A stretch of DNA of 18,443 nt from Candidatus Omnitrophota bacterium. GTDB taxonomy: Bacteria; Omnitrophota; Gorgyraeia; Gygaellales; Profunditerraquicolaceae. The notes under the pieces are model-generated. The model saw only the letters and a program-made list of their open reading frames with translations, did no database searches and had not been told where the DNA came from. Positions 6,223-13,516 of this stretch are shown in pieces. Made by a program: the position numbers and the translations under genes. The DNA is taken from positions 1 through 18,443 of the forward strand of contig VGKK01000010.1 in the NCBI GenBank assembly GCA_016867095.1. Direction: 5' to 3'. The first letter of the stretch is position 1. The number at the start of each line of letters is the position of its first letter.

Positions 6223-7259
6223 TGCGTAAGACCTTAAAAGAGATAGCCGAGCTTATCGGCGGCGAATTATTAGGCGACGGCAATACCGTGATTACGGGTG
6301 TTTCGGGGATAGAAGGGGCGGGGAAGGGCGAGATTACCTTTTTAGCCAACCCCAAATATTTCCCCCTGCTGGAAAAGACGCAGGCCTCGGCAGTGATTAC
6401 TCCTCGCGACACCGAGAGCGCGCTTAAACCCCTGGTTCGCGTGGATAATCCATCCCTGGCTTTTGCGAAAATACTTTCTGTTTTCGCGCCCTACGAAGCA
6501 AAGCGCCCCCAAGGGGTACATTCTACCGCGATATTAGGTAAAGACGTAAAATTGGGCCGCAATGTGGCAATAGGCCCTTACGCGGTTATTGAAGAAGCAG
6601 CCTCGATAGGCGATAATACCGTAATTTACGCCGGATCTTTTGTCGGCCACCATAGCGCTATCGGCGCCGATACCCTGATTTATCCCAATGTCTCCATCCG
6701 GGAACAGGTTACTGTCGGCAGCCGCGTAATTATCCATAGCGGCACAGTTATTGGTTCGGACGGCTTTGGCTTTGCCACCATAGACGGCCTGCATCATAAG
6801 ATCCCCCAGATAGGGACAGTAGAAATCGGCGATGATGTAGAAATCGGCGCTAATGTGACTATTGACCGCGCCCGTTTTGATAAGACGGTTATCGGTAAAG
6901 GCACAAAAATAGACAATCTGGTGCAGATTGCCCATAACGTAGTTACCGGAGAAAATTGCATTATTGTGGCGCAGGCGGGGATTTCCGGCAGTACCAGCCT
7001 GGGCAAAAATGTGACTTTAGCCGGCCAGGCAGGATTGGTGGGGCATATCACCATAGGAGATAACGCTATAGTTATGGCGCAGTCAGGAGTAAGTAAGTCT
7101 GTCCCGGAGGGGGCCATGGTTTGGGGTTATCCTGCCAAGCCTGAAAAAATCGCCAAGCGCGTCAATGCCTGTGTGCATAATTTACCCCGCTTGTATAACA
7201 CCGTAGCGGAATTGAAGAAGAAAATAGCAGAGCTGGAATTAAAACTGAAAAATGGATAG
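6222..7259 (+). CDS. lpxD: UDP-3-O-acylglucosamine N-acyltransferase LpxD
   Basis: Adds the second acyl chain (from acyl-ACP) to the glucosamine amine in lipid A synthesis, in the cytoplasm. Residues 1-100 are the uridine-binding domain (GVSGIEGAGKGEITFLANPKY). Residues about 100-305 are hexapeptide repeats of a left-handed beta helix (IGPYAVIE, IGDNTVIYAG, VIGSDGFGF). The catalytic His is H238 in DNLVQIAHNV, equivalent to H239 in E. coli. A C-terminal helix (residues 312-345) is typical. Length is 345. The ATG shares its A with the skp stop (TAATG), so no separate ribosome binding site is needed. The last 8 nt overlap lpxC-fabZ. Confidence 0.95.
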   Translation: MRKTLKEIAELIGGELLGDGNTVITGVSGIEGAGKGEITFLANPKYFPLLEKTQASAVITPRDTESALKPLVRVDNPSLAFAKILSVFAPYEAKRPQGVHSTAILGKDVKLGRNVAIGPYAVIEEAASIGDNTVIYAGSFVGHHSAIGADTLIYPNVSIREQVTVGSRVIIHSGTVIGSDGFGFATIDGLHHKIPQIGTVEIGDDVEIGANVTIDRARFDKTVIGKGTKIDNLVQIAHNVVTGENCIIVAQAGISGSTSLGKNVTLAGQAGLVGHITIGDNAIVMAQSGVSKSVPEGAMVWGYPAKPEKIAKRVNACVHNLPRLYNTVAELKKKIAELELKLKNG

Positions 7260-8568
7260 GCAAAGGACCATTGCGAAAGAAGTAAGTTTAAATGGCGTGG
7301 GCCTGCATACGGCAGGAAAAGTTAATATTGTCTTTAAGCCCGCCGCCGCAGACAGCGGCATTAATTTTATCCGCAGGGATTTATCCGGAGCCCCGGTAAT
7401 TAAGGGCTCGCTGGAATGCCTTTTGTCTTCAAGCCGTTTTCCCCGGCGCACCTGCATCGGAAAAGAAAACGTGGAAATACACACCATCGAGCATCTTATG
7501 GCCGCCTTAGCCGGTTTAAGCATAGACAATCTTGCTATTGAAATAGATAACGATGAAGTGCCGGGCTTAGACGGCAGCAGTTTGGATTTTGTCAAGGTCC
7601 TTAAAGGGGCGGGGGTTGTGGAACAGGATAAGCCCCGCCAGTACGCGCTGGTCAAAGAACCGGTCTTTGTGGAAGAAGACAACGCGGCGATTATGGCCTT
7701 TCCGTCAAGCGAACTGAAAATTTCTTACACCTTAAATTATAACCACCCTTTATTAGAGGCGCAGTTTTTAGAAACCACGATTAATCCCGCGCTATTTGAA
7801 AAGGAATTAGCGCCGGCCCGGACATTTTGTCTGGAGGATGAAGCAGAAGAATTACAGCGCCAGGGCCTGGGCAAGGGCGCCAATTACACCAATACCCTGG
7901 TTGTGGGCAAAAACGGCGTCATCAAGAATAAAGTGCGTTTTCCGGATGAATTTGTTCGGCATAAGGTGTCCGATTTACTAGGCGACCTGTATCTTCTGGG
8001 CAGCCCCTTAAAAGGCCATATTATCGCCTTAAGGAGCGGCCATTCCCTGAATTTAAAACTGGTGAAAAAAATAAGCGAACAAAGGCAGAGGTATTCTTCC
8101 AGCGGAGTAGGCGCGACTTATTCGCCTGAAAGCGGAAAGGAATTAGATAGGGCGGAAATTATGAAGATACTGCCGCACCGCGACCCTTTCCTGTTTGTGG
8201 ATAAGATTCTTTCATTAGAGAAGGGAAAGCGCGCCGTAGGCCTGAAGCATCTGACCATGGATGATTATTTCTTCAAGGGGCATTTTCCCGGAAAGCCGGT
8301 AATGCCCGGCGTCTTGATTATTGAGGCGCTGGCGCAGGTGGGCGGGGTAATGATGCTTGCCTCTGAAGAAAATTGGGGGAAATTAGCTTATTTTATGGCG
8401 ATTGACAATGCCAAGTTCAGAAAGACGGTTCTGCCGGGTGATAATTTGATTCTTGATGTGGAGGCGGTAAGGATTAAGTCAAAGACCGGCCAGGTCCGGG
8501 CAAAGGCATTAGTAAATGATAAGGTAGTGGCGGAAGCAGATTTAAAATTTGTCCTCGTGGAGCCGTAG
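7252..8568 (+). CDS. lpxC-fabZ: Bifunctional LpxC-FabZ fusion
   Basis: Two enzymes in one chain. Residues 1-275 are LpxC, the zinc deacetylase and committed step of lipid A synthesis: E80 and H81 in HTIEHLMAAL, H237 and D241 in RHKVSDLLGDLYLLG, and H264 in RSGHSLN. Residues about 300-438 are FabZ, beta-hydroxyacyl-ACP dehydratase: ILPHRDPFLFVDKI, with catalytic H344 in GHFPGKPVMPG and E358 in IIEALAQ, 14 residues apart as in E. coli FabZ. The linker (276-300) includes SSSGVGATY. This fusion is known in Bacteroidetes and some other diderms. It joins the enzymes that compete for the same hydroxyacyl-ACP pool. The start overlaps lpxD by 8 nt. Confidence 0.95.
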   Translation: MDRQRTIAKEVSLNGVGLHTAGKVNIVFKPAAADSGINFIRRDLSGAPVIKGSLECLLSSSRFPRRTCIGKENVEIHTIEHLMAALAGLSIDNLAIEIDNDEVPGLDGSSLDFVKVLKGAGVVEQDKPRQYALVKEPVFVEEDNAAIMAFPSSELKISYTLNYNHPLLEAQFLETTINPALFEKELAPARTFCLEDEAEELQRQGLGKGANYTNTLVVGKNGVIKNKVRFPDEFVRHKVSDLLGDLYLLGSPLKGHIIALRSGHSLNLKLVKKISEQRQRYSSSGVGATYSPESGKELDRAEIMKILPHRDPFLFVDKILSLEKGKRAVGLKHLTMDDYFFKGHFPGKPVMPGVLIIEALAQVGGVMMLASEENWGKLAYFMAIDNAKFRKTVLPGDNLILDVEAVRIKSKTGQVRAKALVNDKVVAEADLKFVLVEP

Positions 8569-8570
8569 AA

Positions 8571-9380
8571 ATGATACATCCCACCGCTATAATCTCAAAA
8601 AAGGCAAAGCTCGCCGACGATATCCAGGTCGGGCCTTATACTGTTATCGCGGATAATGTGACCGTAGATAAGGGCTGTAAAATCGGCGCGCATTGCGTCA
8701 TTGAAGGCAACGTCACTATCGGCAAATCCTGCGAGATTTTTACCGGCGCGGTTATCGGCAGCAGGCCGCAGGATTTAAAATATAAAGGCGAAAAAAATTT
8801 CCTGGAAATAGGCGATAATAATATTATCCGCGAGTATTGCACCTTTAACCCCGGCACAGGAGAGGAAGGCGGGACCGTAGTGGGCAACAACAATCTTTTT
8901 ATGGCCTATTCGCACATTGCCCATGATTGCCGGGTAGGCAACGGCTGTGTGATTGCCAATAACGGCACGCTTGCCGGCCATGTCACCATTGAAGACAGGG
9001 CGGTGATCGGGGGGCTGGTTGCTATACATCAATTTGTCCGCGTGGGTATCCTTTCTATTATCGGCGGATGTTCCAAGGTGGTGCAGGATATCCCGCCGTA
9101 TTCCACTTGCGACGGCCATCCGGCGCGCGTCTACGGGCTAAACCTGGTCGGCCTGCGGCGCAATAAAATTTCCAAAGATTCCATGCAGGCGCTCCACCAG
9201 GCCTTTAAGATATTATTCAACAGCGGCCTCGCCATAAAACACGCCGCAGAAAAGGTGGAAAAAGAGGTCCCAAAAACCAAAGAGGTCTTGGTTCTGGTTA
9301 ATTTTATAAAAAATTCTCAAAGAGGCATATCCGGTTCCTGCCGCTTGACACGGATAGGCACGGATAAAAGAATGGATTAA
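8571..9380 (+). CDS. lpxA: UDP-GlcNAc O-acyltransferase LpxA
   Basis: First step of lipid A synthesis: moves a 3-hydroxyacyl chain from ACP to UDP-GlcNAc. It begins MIHPTAIISKKAKLADDIQV and runs through left-handed beta-helix hexapeptides to about residue 185. The catalytic His is H118 in HIAHDC; GSRPQDLKYKGE, VAIHQFVRVG and GGCSKVVQDIPPYSTCDGHPA are all family signatures. A helical C-terminal domain ends near QRGIS (about 254). The final residues (GSCRLTRIGTDKRMD) are encoded by an intergenic CACGGAT repeat rather than the conserved protein, so the repeat supplies the present stop codon. The start is 2 nt after the lpxC-fabZ stop. Confidence 0.95.
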   Translation: MIHPTAIISKKAKLADDIQVGPYTVIADNVTVDKGCKIGAHCVIEGNVTIGKSCEIFTGAVIGSRPQDLKYKGEKNFLEIGDNNIIREYCTFNPGTGEEGGTVVGNNNLFMAYSHIAHDCRVGNGCVIANNGTLAGHVTIEDRAVIGGLVAIHQFVRVGILSIIGGCSKVVQDIPPYSTCDGHPARVYGLNLVGLRRNKISKDSMQALHQAFKILFNSGLAIKHAAEKVEKEVPKTKEVLVLVNFIKNSQRGISGSCRLTRIGTDKRMD

Positions 9381-9436
9381 CACGGATAAGCTTTTAATCC
9401 GTGTGCATCCGTAGAAAATCCGTGTACATCCGTGAT
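9346..9436. repeat. CACGGAT/ATCCGTG repeat cluster
   Basis: Three copies of CACGGAT (starting about 9348, 9358 and 9381) are followed by four copies of ATCCGT in the opposite sense between 9397 and 9434. ACACGGAT and ATCCGTGT around the HindIII-like AAGCTT form an 8-bp hairpin. The cluster spans the last 11 or so codons of lpxA, the spacer, and ends just before lpxI. Confidence 0.8.
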
Positions 9437-9442
9437 AAAAAA

Positions 9443-10246
9443 ATGGAAAAAATCGGTTTAATCGCCGGCAATAGGCGCCTGCCTATTTTATTTTCGCAGG
9501 CCGCCAAAAAAAAGGATTGTTATATTGTGGCCGTCGCCATAAAAGGCGACACATCGCCACAGTTAAAGAAATCCGTTGATAAAATCTACTGGATAGGCCT
9601 GACTGAATTCCGCCGGCTCTTTGAGATATTTAAGAAAGAAGGAGTCACCCGCGTGGTGATGGCCGGCCAGATCAGCCCCGCCAGGCTTTTCAGCAAGGAG
9701 GTAAATAAAAACCAGGAGCTGATGGGCCTCTTGAATAATATAAAGGACAAGAAGGCGGATACGATATTCGGGGCAGTGGCGGAAAAATTAAAAGAGTCCG
9801 GTTTTGAATTGCTGGACTCCACTATTTTTATGGAAGAGTTTCTTCCCAAAAAAGGCGCGCTGACTAAAAACCCGCCTGATTTCGCCGAATGGGAAGATAT
9901 ATATTTTGGTTTTGGTTTGGCAAAAGAAATCGCCCTTCTGGATATCGGCCAGGCCGTGGCGGTAAAACATAAGGCCATTGTGGCCGTAGAAGCCCTGGAG
10001 GGCACGGATAACCTGATCAGGCGCGCCGGTAAAATCAGCCGCGGCGGCTTTTGCGTGATAAAGGTCAGTAAGCCCAGGCAGGATATGCGTTTTGATATAC
10101 CGGTAATAGGGCTGAATACCGTCAAGACCATGGCCTGCGCCAAGGCAAAATGCCTGGCTATCGAGGCGGAAAAAACTCTTTTCCTGGATAAGGATGCCAG
10201 CATTCAATTGGCTGAGAGCAAAAACATTTCCATCGTAGCAGTATAA
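9443..10246 (+). CDS. lpxI: UDP-2,3-diacylglucosamine pyrophosphatase LpxI
   Basis: Hydrolyses UDP-2,3-diacylglucosamine to lipid X, replacing LpxH in many lineages. From the ATG at 9443 the product has 267 residues, starting MEKIGLIAGNRRLPILFSQA, the LpxI (DUF1009) opening. VVMAGQISPARLF, AVEALEGTDNLIRRAG and DMRFDIPVIGLNTVK (residues 214-228, containing the aspartate expected to be catalytic) follow in family order. A GTG at 9401 would add 14 residues (MCIRRKSVYIRDKK), but these come from the ATCCGTG repeat, so the later start is preferred although its ribosome binding site is poor. LpxB, usually the next pathway gene, is not adjacent. Confidence 0.92.
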   Translation: MEKIGLIAGNRRLPILFSQAAKKKDCYIVAVAIKGDTSPQLKKSVDKIYWIGLTEFRRLFEIFKKEGVTRVVMAGQISPARLFSKEVNKNQELMGLLNNIKDKKADTIFGAVAEKLKESGFELLDSTIFMEEFLPKKGALTKNPPDFAEWEDIYFGFGLAKEIALLDIGQAVAVKHKAIVAVEALEGTDNLIRRAGKISRGGFCVIKVSKPRQDMRFDIPVIGLNTVKTMACAKAKCLAIEAEKTLFLDKDASIQLAESKNISIVAV

Positions 10247-10252
10247 AAATCC

Positions 10253-10281
10253 TTGACAGTGCTGCAATTGTTGTATATAAA
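10253..10281 (+). promoter_or_regulatory. Near-consensus sigma-70-type promoter
   Basis: TTGACA (10253-10258), 17-bp spacer, TATAAA (10276-10281); start expected near 10288. The best promoter match in the window, it would drive the CBM48 gene with a leader of about 14 nt holding AAGGAGG (10290-10296). It begins 7 nt after the lpxI stop. Confidence 0.72.
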
Positions 10282-10301
10282 GGTATAAGAAGGAGGTAGC
10301 T

Positions 10302-10577
10302 ATGGTAAGAATGATGAGCGCAAGGCCAACCGAGTTTAAGTTTTACGCGCCGCAGGCAAAGCGGGTCAACCTGGCGGGTTCTTTTAACGCTTGGAATACA
10401 AAGACGCTTTCCGCCAAGAAAGATTCCAGGGGGAACTGGGCGGTAAAAGTTAATTTGAAACCAGGCAGGCACGAATATAAATTCTTTGTTGACGGCTCCT
10501 GGCTTAATGATCCGCGCTGCACGCATTGCATTACCAATTCGTATGGAAGCCAGAACTGCATCATAGACGTAAAATAA
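10302..10577 (+). CDS. Stand-alone CBM48 glycogen-binding domain protein
   Basis: A 91-residue protein made almost wholly of an AMPK-beta/isoamylase-N type carbohydrate-binding module (CBM48). Visible signature residues are W31 in GSFNAWN, the G/PGRHEYKFFVDG stretch with K60, W67 and N69 (GSWLNDP), which match the glucan-contacting Trp, Lys, Trp and Asn of AMPK beta. No catalytic domain, signal peptide or membrane segment is present. It probably binds glycogen or another alpha-glucan in the cytoplasm; partner and purpose are unknown. It has its own strong promoter and ribosome binding site (AAGGAGG, 5 nt spacing) and is followed by a perfect hairpin, so it is likely an independent transcription unit. 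The CTHC motif near residues 73-76 is not a known part of the fold. Confidence 0.82.
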   Translation: MVRMMSARPTEFKFYAPQAKRVNLAGSFNAWNTKTLSAKKDSRGNWAVKVNLKPGRHEYKFFVDGSWLNDPRCTHCITNSYGSQNCIIDVK

Positions 10578-10613
10578 CGCGAAGAGAAATCAGGATTTAA
10601 ATTTTTAAAATTA

Positions 10614-10637
10614 AGGGCGTCACGAAAGTGACGCCCT
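10614..10637 (+). terminator. 10-bp perfect hairpin with GAAA loop
   Basis: AGGGCGTCAC and GTGACGCCCT pair perfectly around a GAAA (GNRA-type) tetraloop. It lies 37 nt after the CBM48 stop and 33 nt before the radical SAM gene. There is no clean T-run downstream on the + strand; an A/T-rich tract lies on the left side, which would serve the - strand. Likely a terminator or mRNA-end stabiliser. Confidence 0.5.
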
Positions 10638-10670
10638 GTAAGTTTATACTGGTTAAGGGGCAGGATACTG

Positions 10671-11390
10671 ATGAAATACATATACGGCCCGGTAAAATCG
10701 CGCAGGCTCGGGTTGTCCCTGGGGATAAGCCTTTTGCCCTATAAGCTGTGTAATTTTGACTGTGTTTATTGCCAGCTGGGGCCGACTAAATCCATGACCG
10801 GCCCGAAGAAAGAATATTTTCCGGTAGAGGAAATTATAGACGAGCTGAGGTCCTGGCTGGTAAATAATGCCGATAAGCTGCAGGGCCTGGATTATGTTAC
10901 TATTTCCGGCGCAGGCGAGCCCACCTTAAATACCAACATAAAAGAAGCAATCCGCCGGATTAAAGAGATTGGCGGCCGGCCGGTGGCTGTAATTACCAAT
11001 GCCTCTTATCTGCATGATGCTTCAGTGCGCCAGGCATTATTAGAGGCGGATTTAATTGTCCCTTCCTTAGACGCCGTTACACAAAAGGTATTTGAGCGGA
11101 TTAACCGGCCTGAGCCCGGCATCAAGATAGAAGACATCATCAGCGGTTTAATAGAATTAAGAAAAGAATTCCGGGGCAAGATTTGGCTGGAGGTAATGCT
11201 GGCAGCCGGCATCAACGACGATTTACGGCAGATTAAAAAAATGAAGGAGATTATTGAGCAAGTTAGGCCGGATAAAGTGCAGCTTAATTCTCCGGTGCGC
11301 ACTACCGCCGAAAGCGGCGTCTTGTGCGTTGAGCGGAGCAAATTAGAGAAAATTAAAGAGATTTTAGGCGAAAAGGCGGAGATAATCTAG
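10671..11390 (+). CDS. Radical SAM protein (COG0731-like)
   Basis: A 239-residue radical S-adenosylmethionine enzyme. The [4Fe-4S] cluster motif is CX3CX2C: C27, C31 and C34 in LCNFDCVYCQLG. The opening YGPVKSRRLGLSLGISLLP, the ISGAGEPTLN glycine-rich SAM-binding segment (about residues 79-88), and the VQLNSPVRTTAE stretch near residue 205 place it in the COG0731 group, once linked by similarity to TYW1-type wybutosine enzymes. The substrate in bacteria is not established, and I do not assign one. No extra cluster-binding domain is visible. AGGA (10662-10665) precedes the ATG by 5 nt. The stop is only 4 nt from tRNA-Arg, so the tRNA may be cut from the same transcript. Confidence 0.85.
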   Translation: MKYIYGPVKSRRLGLSLGISLLPYKLCNFDCVYCQLGPTKSMTGPKKEYFPVEEIIDELRSWLVNNADKLQGLDYVTISGAGEPTLNTNIKEAIRRIKEIGGRPVAVITNASYLHDASVRQALLEADLIVPSLDAVTQKVFERINRPEPGIKIEDIISGLIELRKEFRGKIWLEVMLAAGINDDLRQIKKMKEIIEQVRPDKVQLNSPVRTTAESGVLCVERSKLEKIKEILGEKAEII

Positions 11391-11394
11391 GTTT

Positions 11395-11467
11395 GCGCCC
11401 GTGGCCTAATGGATAGGGCACCAGTCTTCGGAACTGGCTATTGGTGGTTCGAATCCACCCGGGCGCA
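11395..11467 (+). tRNA. tRNA-Arg (anticodon UCG)
   Basis: A 73-nt cloverleaf with acceptor GCGCCCG/CGGGCGC, anticodon stem CCAGT/ACTGG with loop CTTCGGA (anticodon TCG, reads CGA), and T arm GGTGG-TTCGAAT-CCACC. The CCA end is not encoded. It begins 4 nt after the radical SAM stop. Confidence 0.95.
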
Positions 11468-11502
11468 TTTATAAAATTTAAAATTAAAAAGTCAAAATTG
11501 TG

Positions 11503-11511
11503 TGTTATAAT
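11503..11511 (+). promoter_or_regulatory. Extended -10 element upstream of tRNA-Lys
   Basis: TGTTATAAT (TGn plus a perfect TATAAT at 11506-11511) lies in an A/T-rich spacer, with start expected about 25 nt before the tRNA. No good -35 box is visible, as is common for extended -10 promoters. It could drive tRNA-Lys, archease and rtcB. Confidence 0.5.
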
Positions 11512-11543
11512 ATATTGAAATTTAGATTTTAGAATTCTTAAAC

Positions 11544-11619
11544 GGGCCATTAGCTCAGTTGGTAGAGCATCTGACTCTTAATCAGGTGGTGGCAGGTTCG
11601 AGCCCTGCATGGCCCACCA
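11544..11619 (+). tRNA. tRNA-Lys (anticodon CUU)
   Basis: Acceptor GGGCCAT/ATGGCCC, D arm with AGCTCAGTTGGTAGAGC, anticodon stem TCTGA/TCAGG around CTCTTAA (anticodon CTT, reads AAG), T arm GCAGG-TTCGAGC-CCTGC, and an encoded CCA. It lies 14 nt before the archease gene. Confidence 0.95.
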
Positions 11620-11633
11620 TTTTTTTAGCGTAG

Positions 11634-12062
11634 GTGAAAAACTACGAGCTTATTGAACATACCGCAGATATTGGCATCCGCGTAAAAGGCAAAGACTTAG
11701 AAGAATTATTCCGCAATGCCGCCGGCGCGATGTTTGATATTATTGCCCAAAGAAAGTCACCACGTCACCACGTCACCACGTCACCCGTTGAAAAAATCAA
11801 CCTAAAACAGGAAGCGGAGAATTTAGAAGAGCTTTTTATAAACTGGCTGAATGAACTTTTGTCGCTTTCGGCGACAAAAGAAAAAATCTTTTGCGATTTT
11901 AAATTCAAAAGATTATCCGAGCGTAACCTTGAAGCCGGGGCTTACGGCTGCGCTATTAAAGATTACAAAATTAACGCCGAAATTAAAGCCGCTACCTACC
12001 ATCAGCTTAAGATAGAACAAACTAAAGCCGGCTGGCAGGCGGAGGTTATCTTTGACGTCTGA
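11634..12062 (+). CDS. Archease, RtcB activator
   Basis: Archease helps the RNA ligase RtcB become guanylylated and turn over; in archaea and animals the pair acts in tRNA splicing, in bacteria in RNA repair. The opening MKNYELIEHTADIGIRVKGK (GTG start) is the family signature, with the metal-binding Asp in HTADIG. LEELFRNAAGAMFDII and AENLEELFINWLNELLSL match the two conserved helices. The product has 142 residues. The segment RKSPRHHVTTSPVE (about residues 39-52) is an insert encoded by a tandem 8-bp DNA repeat. Its end overlaps rtcB by 11 nt, and the pair very likely forms one functional unit. The ribosome binding site is weak; the preceding tRNA-Lys is close. Confidence 0.9.
   Translation: MKNYELIEHTADIGIRVKGKDLEELFRNAAGAMFDIIAQRKSPRHHVTTSPVEKINLKQEAENLEELFINWLNELLSLSATKEKIFCDFKFKRLSERNLEAGAYGCAIKDYKINAEIKAATYHQLKIEQTKAGWQAEVIFDV
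11756..11786 (+). repeat. 8-bp tandem repeat inside archease
   Basis: Three full copies of GTCACCAC and a partial fourth (GTCACCC). Three units make 24 bp, so the reading frame is preserved even though the unit is not a multiple of three. It encodes a Pro/His/Thr-rich insert. Confidence 0.85.
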
Positions 12063-13515
12063 GATTTGGCAGGGGCCGTTGGAAAAAATTGACGATTTCC
12101 GCTGGCGGATACCCAAATCATACAAACCGGGTATGCGCGTGCCGGGGATTATTTATGCCGACGAGAAACTGCTTAAGGATATTAAGCAGGATAAGGCCGC
12201 GGAGCAGGTGGCCAATGTGGCCTTTATGCCGGGCATTGTCAAAGCATCTTTTGGAATGCCGGATTTGCACTGGGGTTATGGTATGCCAATTGGTGGAGTT
12301 GTTGCTACAGATATTGATGAAGGAGGAGTTATCGGCGCTGGCCTTGTCGGTTACGATATCAACTGCGGCGTCAGGATGCTCAAAACCAATCTTCAATACG
12401 AGGAGATAAGAAATAAGATTAAGGATTTGGTTTATGGCCTGTTTTCAGATGTTCCCTCGGGCCTGGGCTCAAAAGGCGATATCCGGGTCAGCCCGCGGGA
12501 GGAGAAAGAAATATTGGTTAAGGGCTCAAGATGGGCGGTAGAAAAGGGCTACGGCACAGAGGATGATCTGGAATGCACGGAAGAATACGGCGCGATACAG
12601 GGCGCGGACCCCGCGGCAGTCTCGGACAGGGCTTATGAAAGAGGAAAGGCGCAATCCGGGACCCTGGGCTCAGGCAACCATTTTTTAGAGATACAGGCCG
12701 TTGACCAGCTTTATGACCGCGGCCTTTGCGATGCCTTTAGTTTGGATTTAGGCCAGATTATGATTATGATTCATTCCGGTTCGCGCGGATTAGGCTACCA
12801 GGTTTGCGATGATTATACCAAAAGCATGATTCATTGTTTAACAAAATATAATATCAGCGTCCCTGACCGCCAGCTTGCCTGCGCGCCGGTGAATTCTCCG
12901 GAAGGAAAGGCTTACCTTGGGGCAATGAAATGCGCCGCCAATTATGCCTGGGCAAACCGGCAGTGCCTGATGCACCTGACGCGCAAGGTTTTTGAAAAAG
13001 TTTTCGGCAGCCCCTGGCAAAAGCTGGGGATGAATTTGATTTATGATGTGGCCCATAATATCGCGAAAATAGAAAAACATATGGTTAGCGGTAAAGAAAA
13101 GGCTCTTTGCGTGCACAGGAAAGGCGCCACGCGCGCCTTTGGGCCGGGACATCCGGCTTTGCCTGAAAGGTATAAAAAGAGCGGCCAGCCGGTAATTATC
13201 CCGGGGGATATGGGCAGGAATTCTTATTTGCTCGTCGGCACGCAAAAGGCGATGGAGGAGACATTTGGCTCGACTTGCCATGGCGCCGGCCGCGTCAAAT
13301 CCCGCACCGCGGCTACCCGCTCCATTAATGTAGATATGTTATTGAAAGAATTGGAATCCAAAGGTATAATGGTGAAGGCCTCGGGCCGCGGCACCATTGC
13401 GGAAGAGGCGCCGCAGGCGTACAAGGACGTTAACGACGTGGTAAGCGTGGTGCATAATGTGGGCATCTCCAAACGCGTCTGCCGGATGCGACCACTTGGA
13501 GTGATTAAAGGATAG
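12052..13515 (+). CDS. rtcB: RNA-splicing ligase RtcB
   Basis: GTP- and Mn-dependent RNA ligase that joins 2',3'-cyclic phosphate ends to 5'-OH ends through a guanylylated histidine. The full set of catalytic residues is visible: D102 and C105 in GYDINCGVR, H210 in GSGNHF, H241 in IHSGSRGLG, H335 in YDVAHN, and the guanylylated H410 in STCHGAGR. HRKGATRAF and PGDMGRNSYL are further family motifs. Length 487 is normal, with no intein, which is worth noting because RtcB often carries one. The start is TTG at 12052, with GGAGG (12041-12045) 6 nt upstream, both inside the end of archease. The stop is 1 nt from the serS start. Confidence 0.96.
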   Translation: MTSEIWQGPLEKIDDFRWRIPKSYKPGMRVPGIIYADEKLLKDIKQDKAAEQVANVAFMPGIVKASFGMPDLHWGYGMPIGGVVATDIDEGGVIGAGLVGYDINCGVRMLKTNLQYEEIRNKIKDLVYGLFSDVPSGLGSKGDIRVSPREEKEILVKGSRWAVEKGYGTEDDLECTEEYGAIQGADPAAVSDRAYERGKAQSGTLGSGNHFLEIQAVDQLYDRGLCDAFSLDLGQIMIMIHSGSRGLGYQVCDDYTKSMIHCLTKYNISVPDRQLACAPVNSPEGKAYLGAMKCAANYAWANRQCLMHLTRKVFEKVFGSPWQKLGMNLIYDVAHNIAKIEKHMVSGKEKALCVHRKGATRAFGPGHPALPERYKKSGQPVIIPGDMGRNSYLLVGTQKAMEETFGSTCHGAGRVKSRTAATRSINVDMLLKELESKGIMVKASGRGTIAEEAPQAYKDVNDVVSVVHNVGISKRVCRMRPLGVIKG

Positions 13516-13516
13516 A

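Noticed and set aside
6534..7117. Long open frames on the - strand opposite lpxD
   Set aside because: They lie antisense to a clearly conserved gene and show no recognisable protein features.
9401..9442. GTG start for lpxI at 9401
   Set aside because: The added residues derive from the ATCCGTG repeat; the family opening MEKIGLIAGN begins at 9443.
10614..10637. Riboswitch before the radical SAM gene
   Set aside because: Only a simple perfect hairpin with a GAAA loop is present, without an aptamer-like conserved core.
1553..13515. Inteins in dnaB or rtcB
   Set aside because: Both proteins have normal length and continuous family motifs; no intein splice-junction motifs are present.
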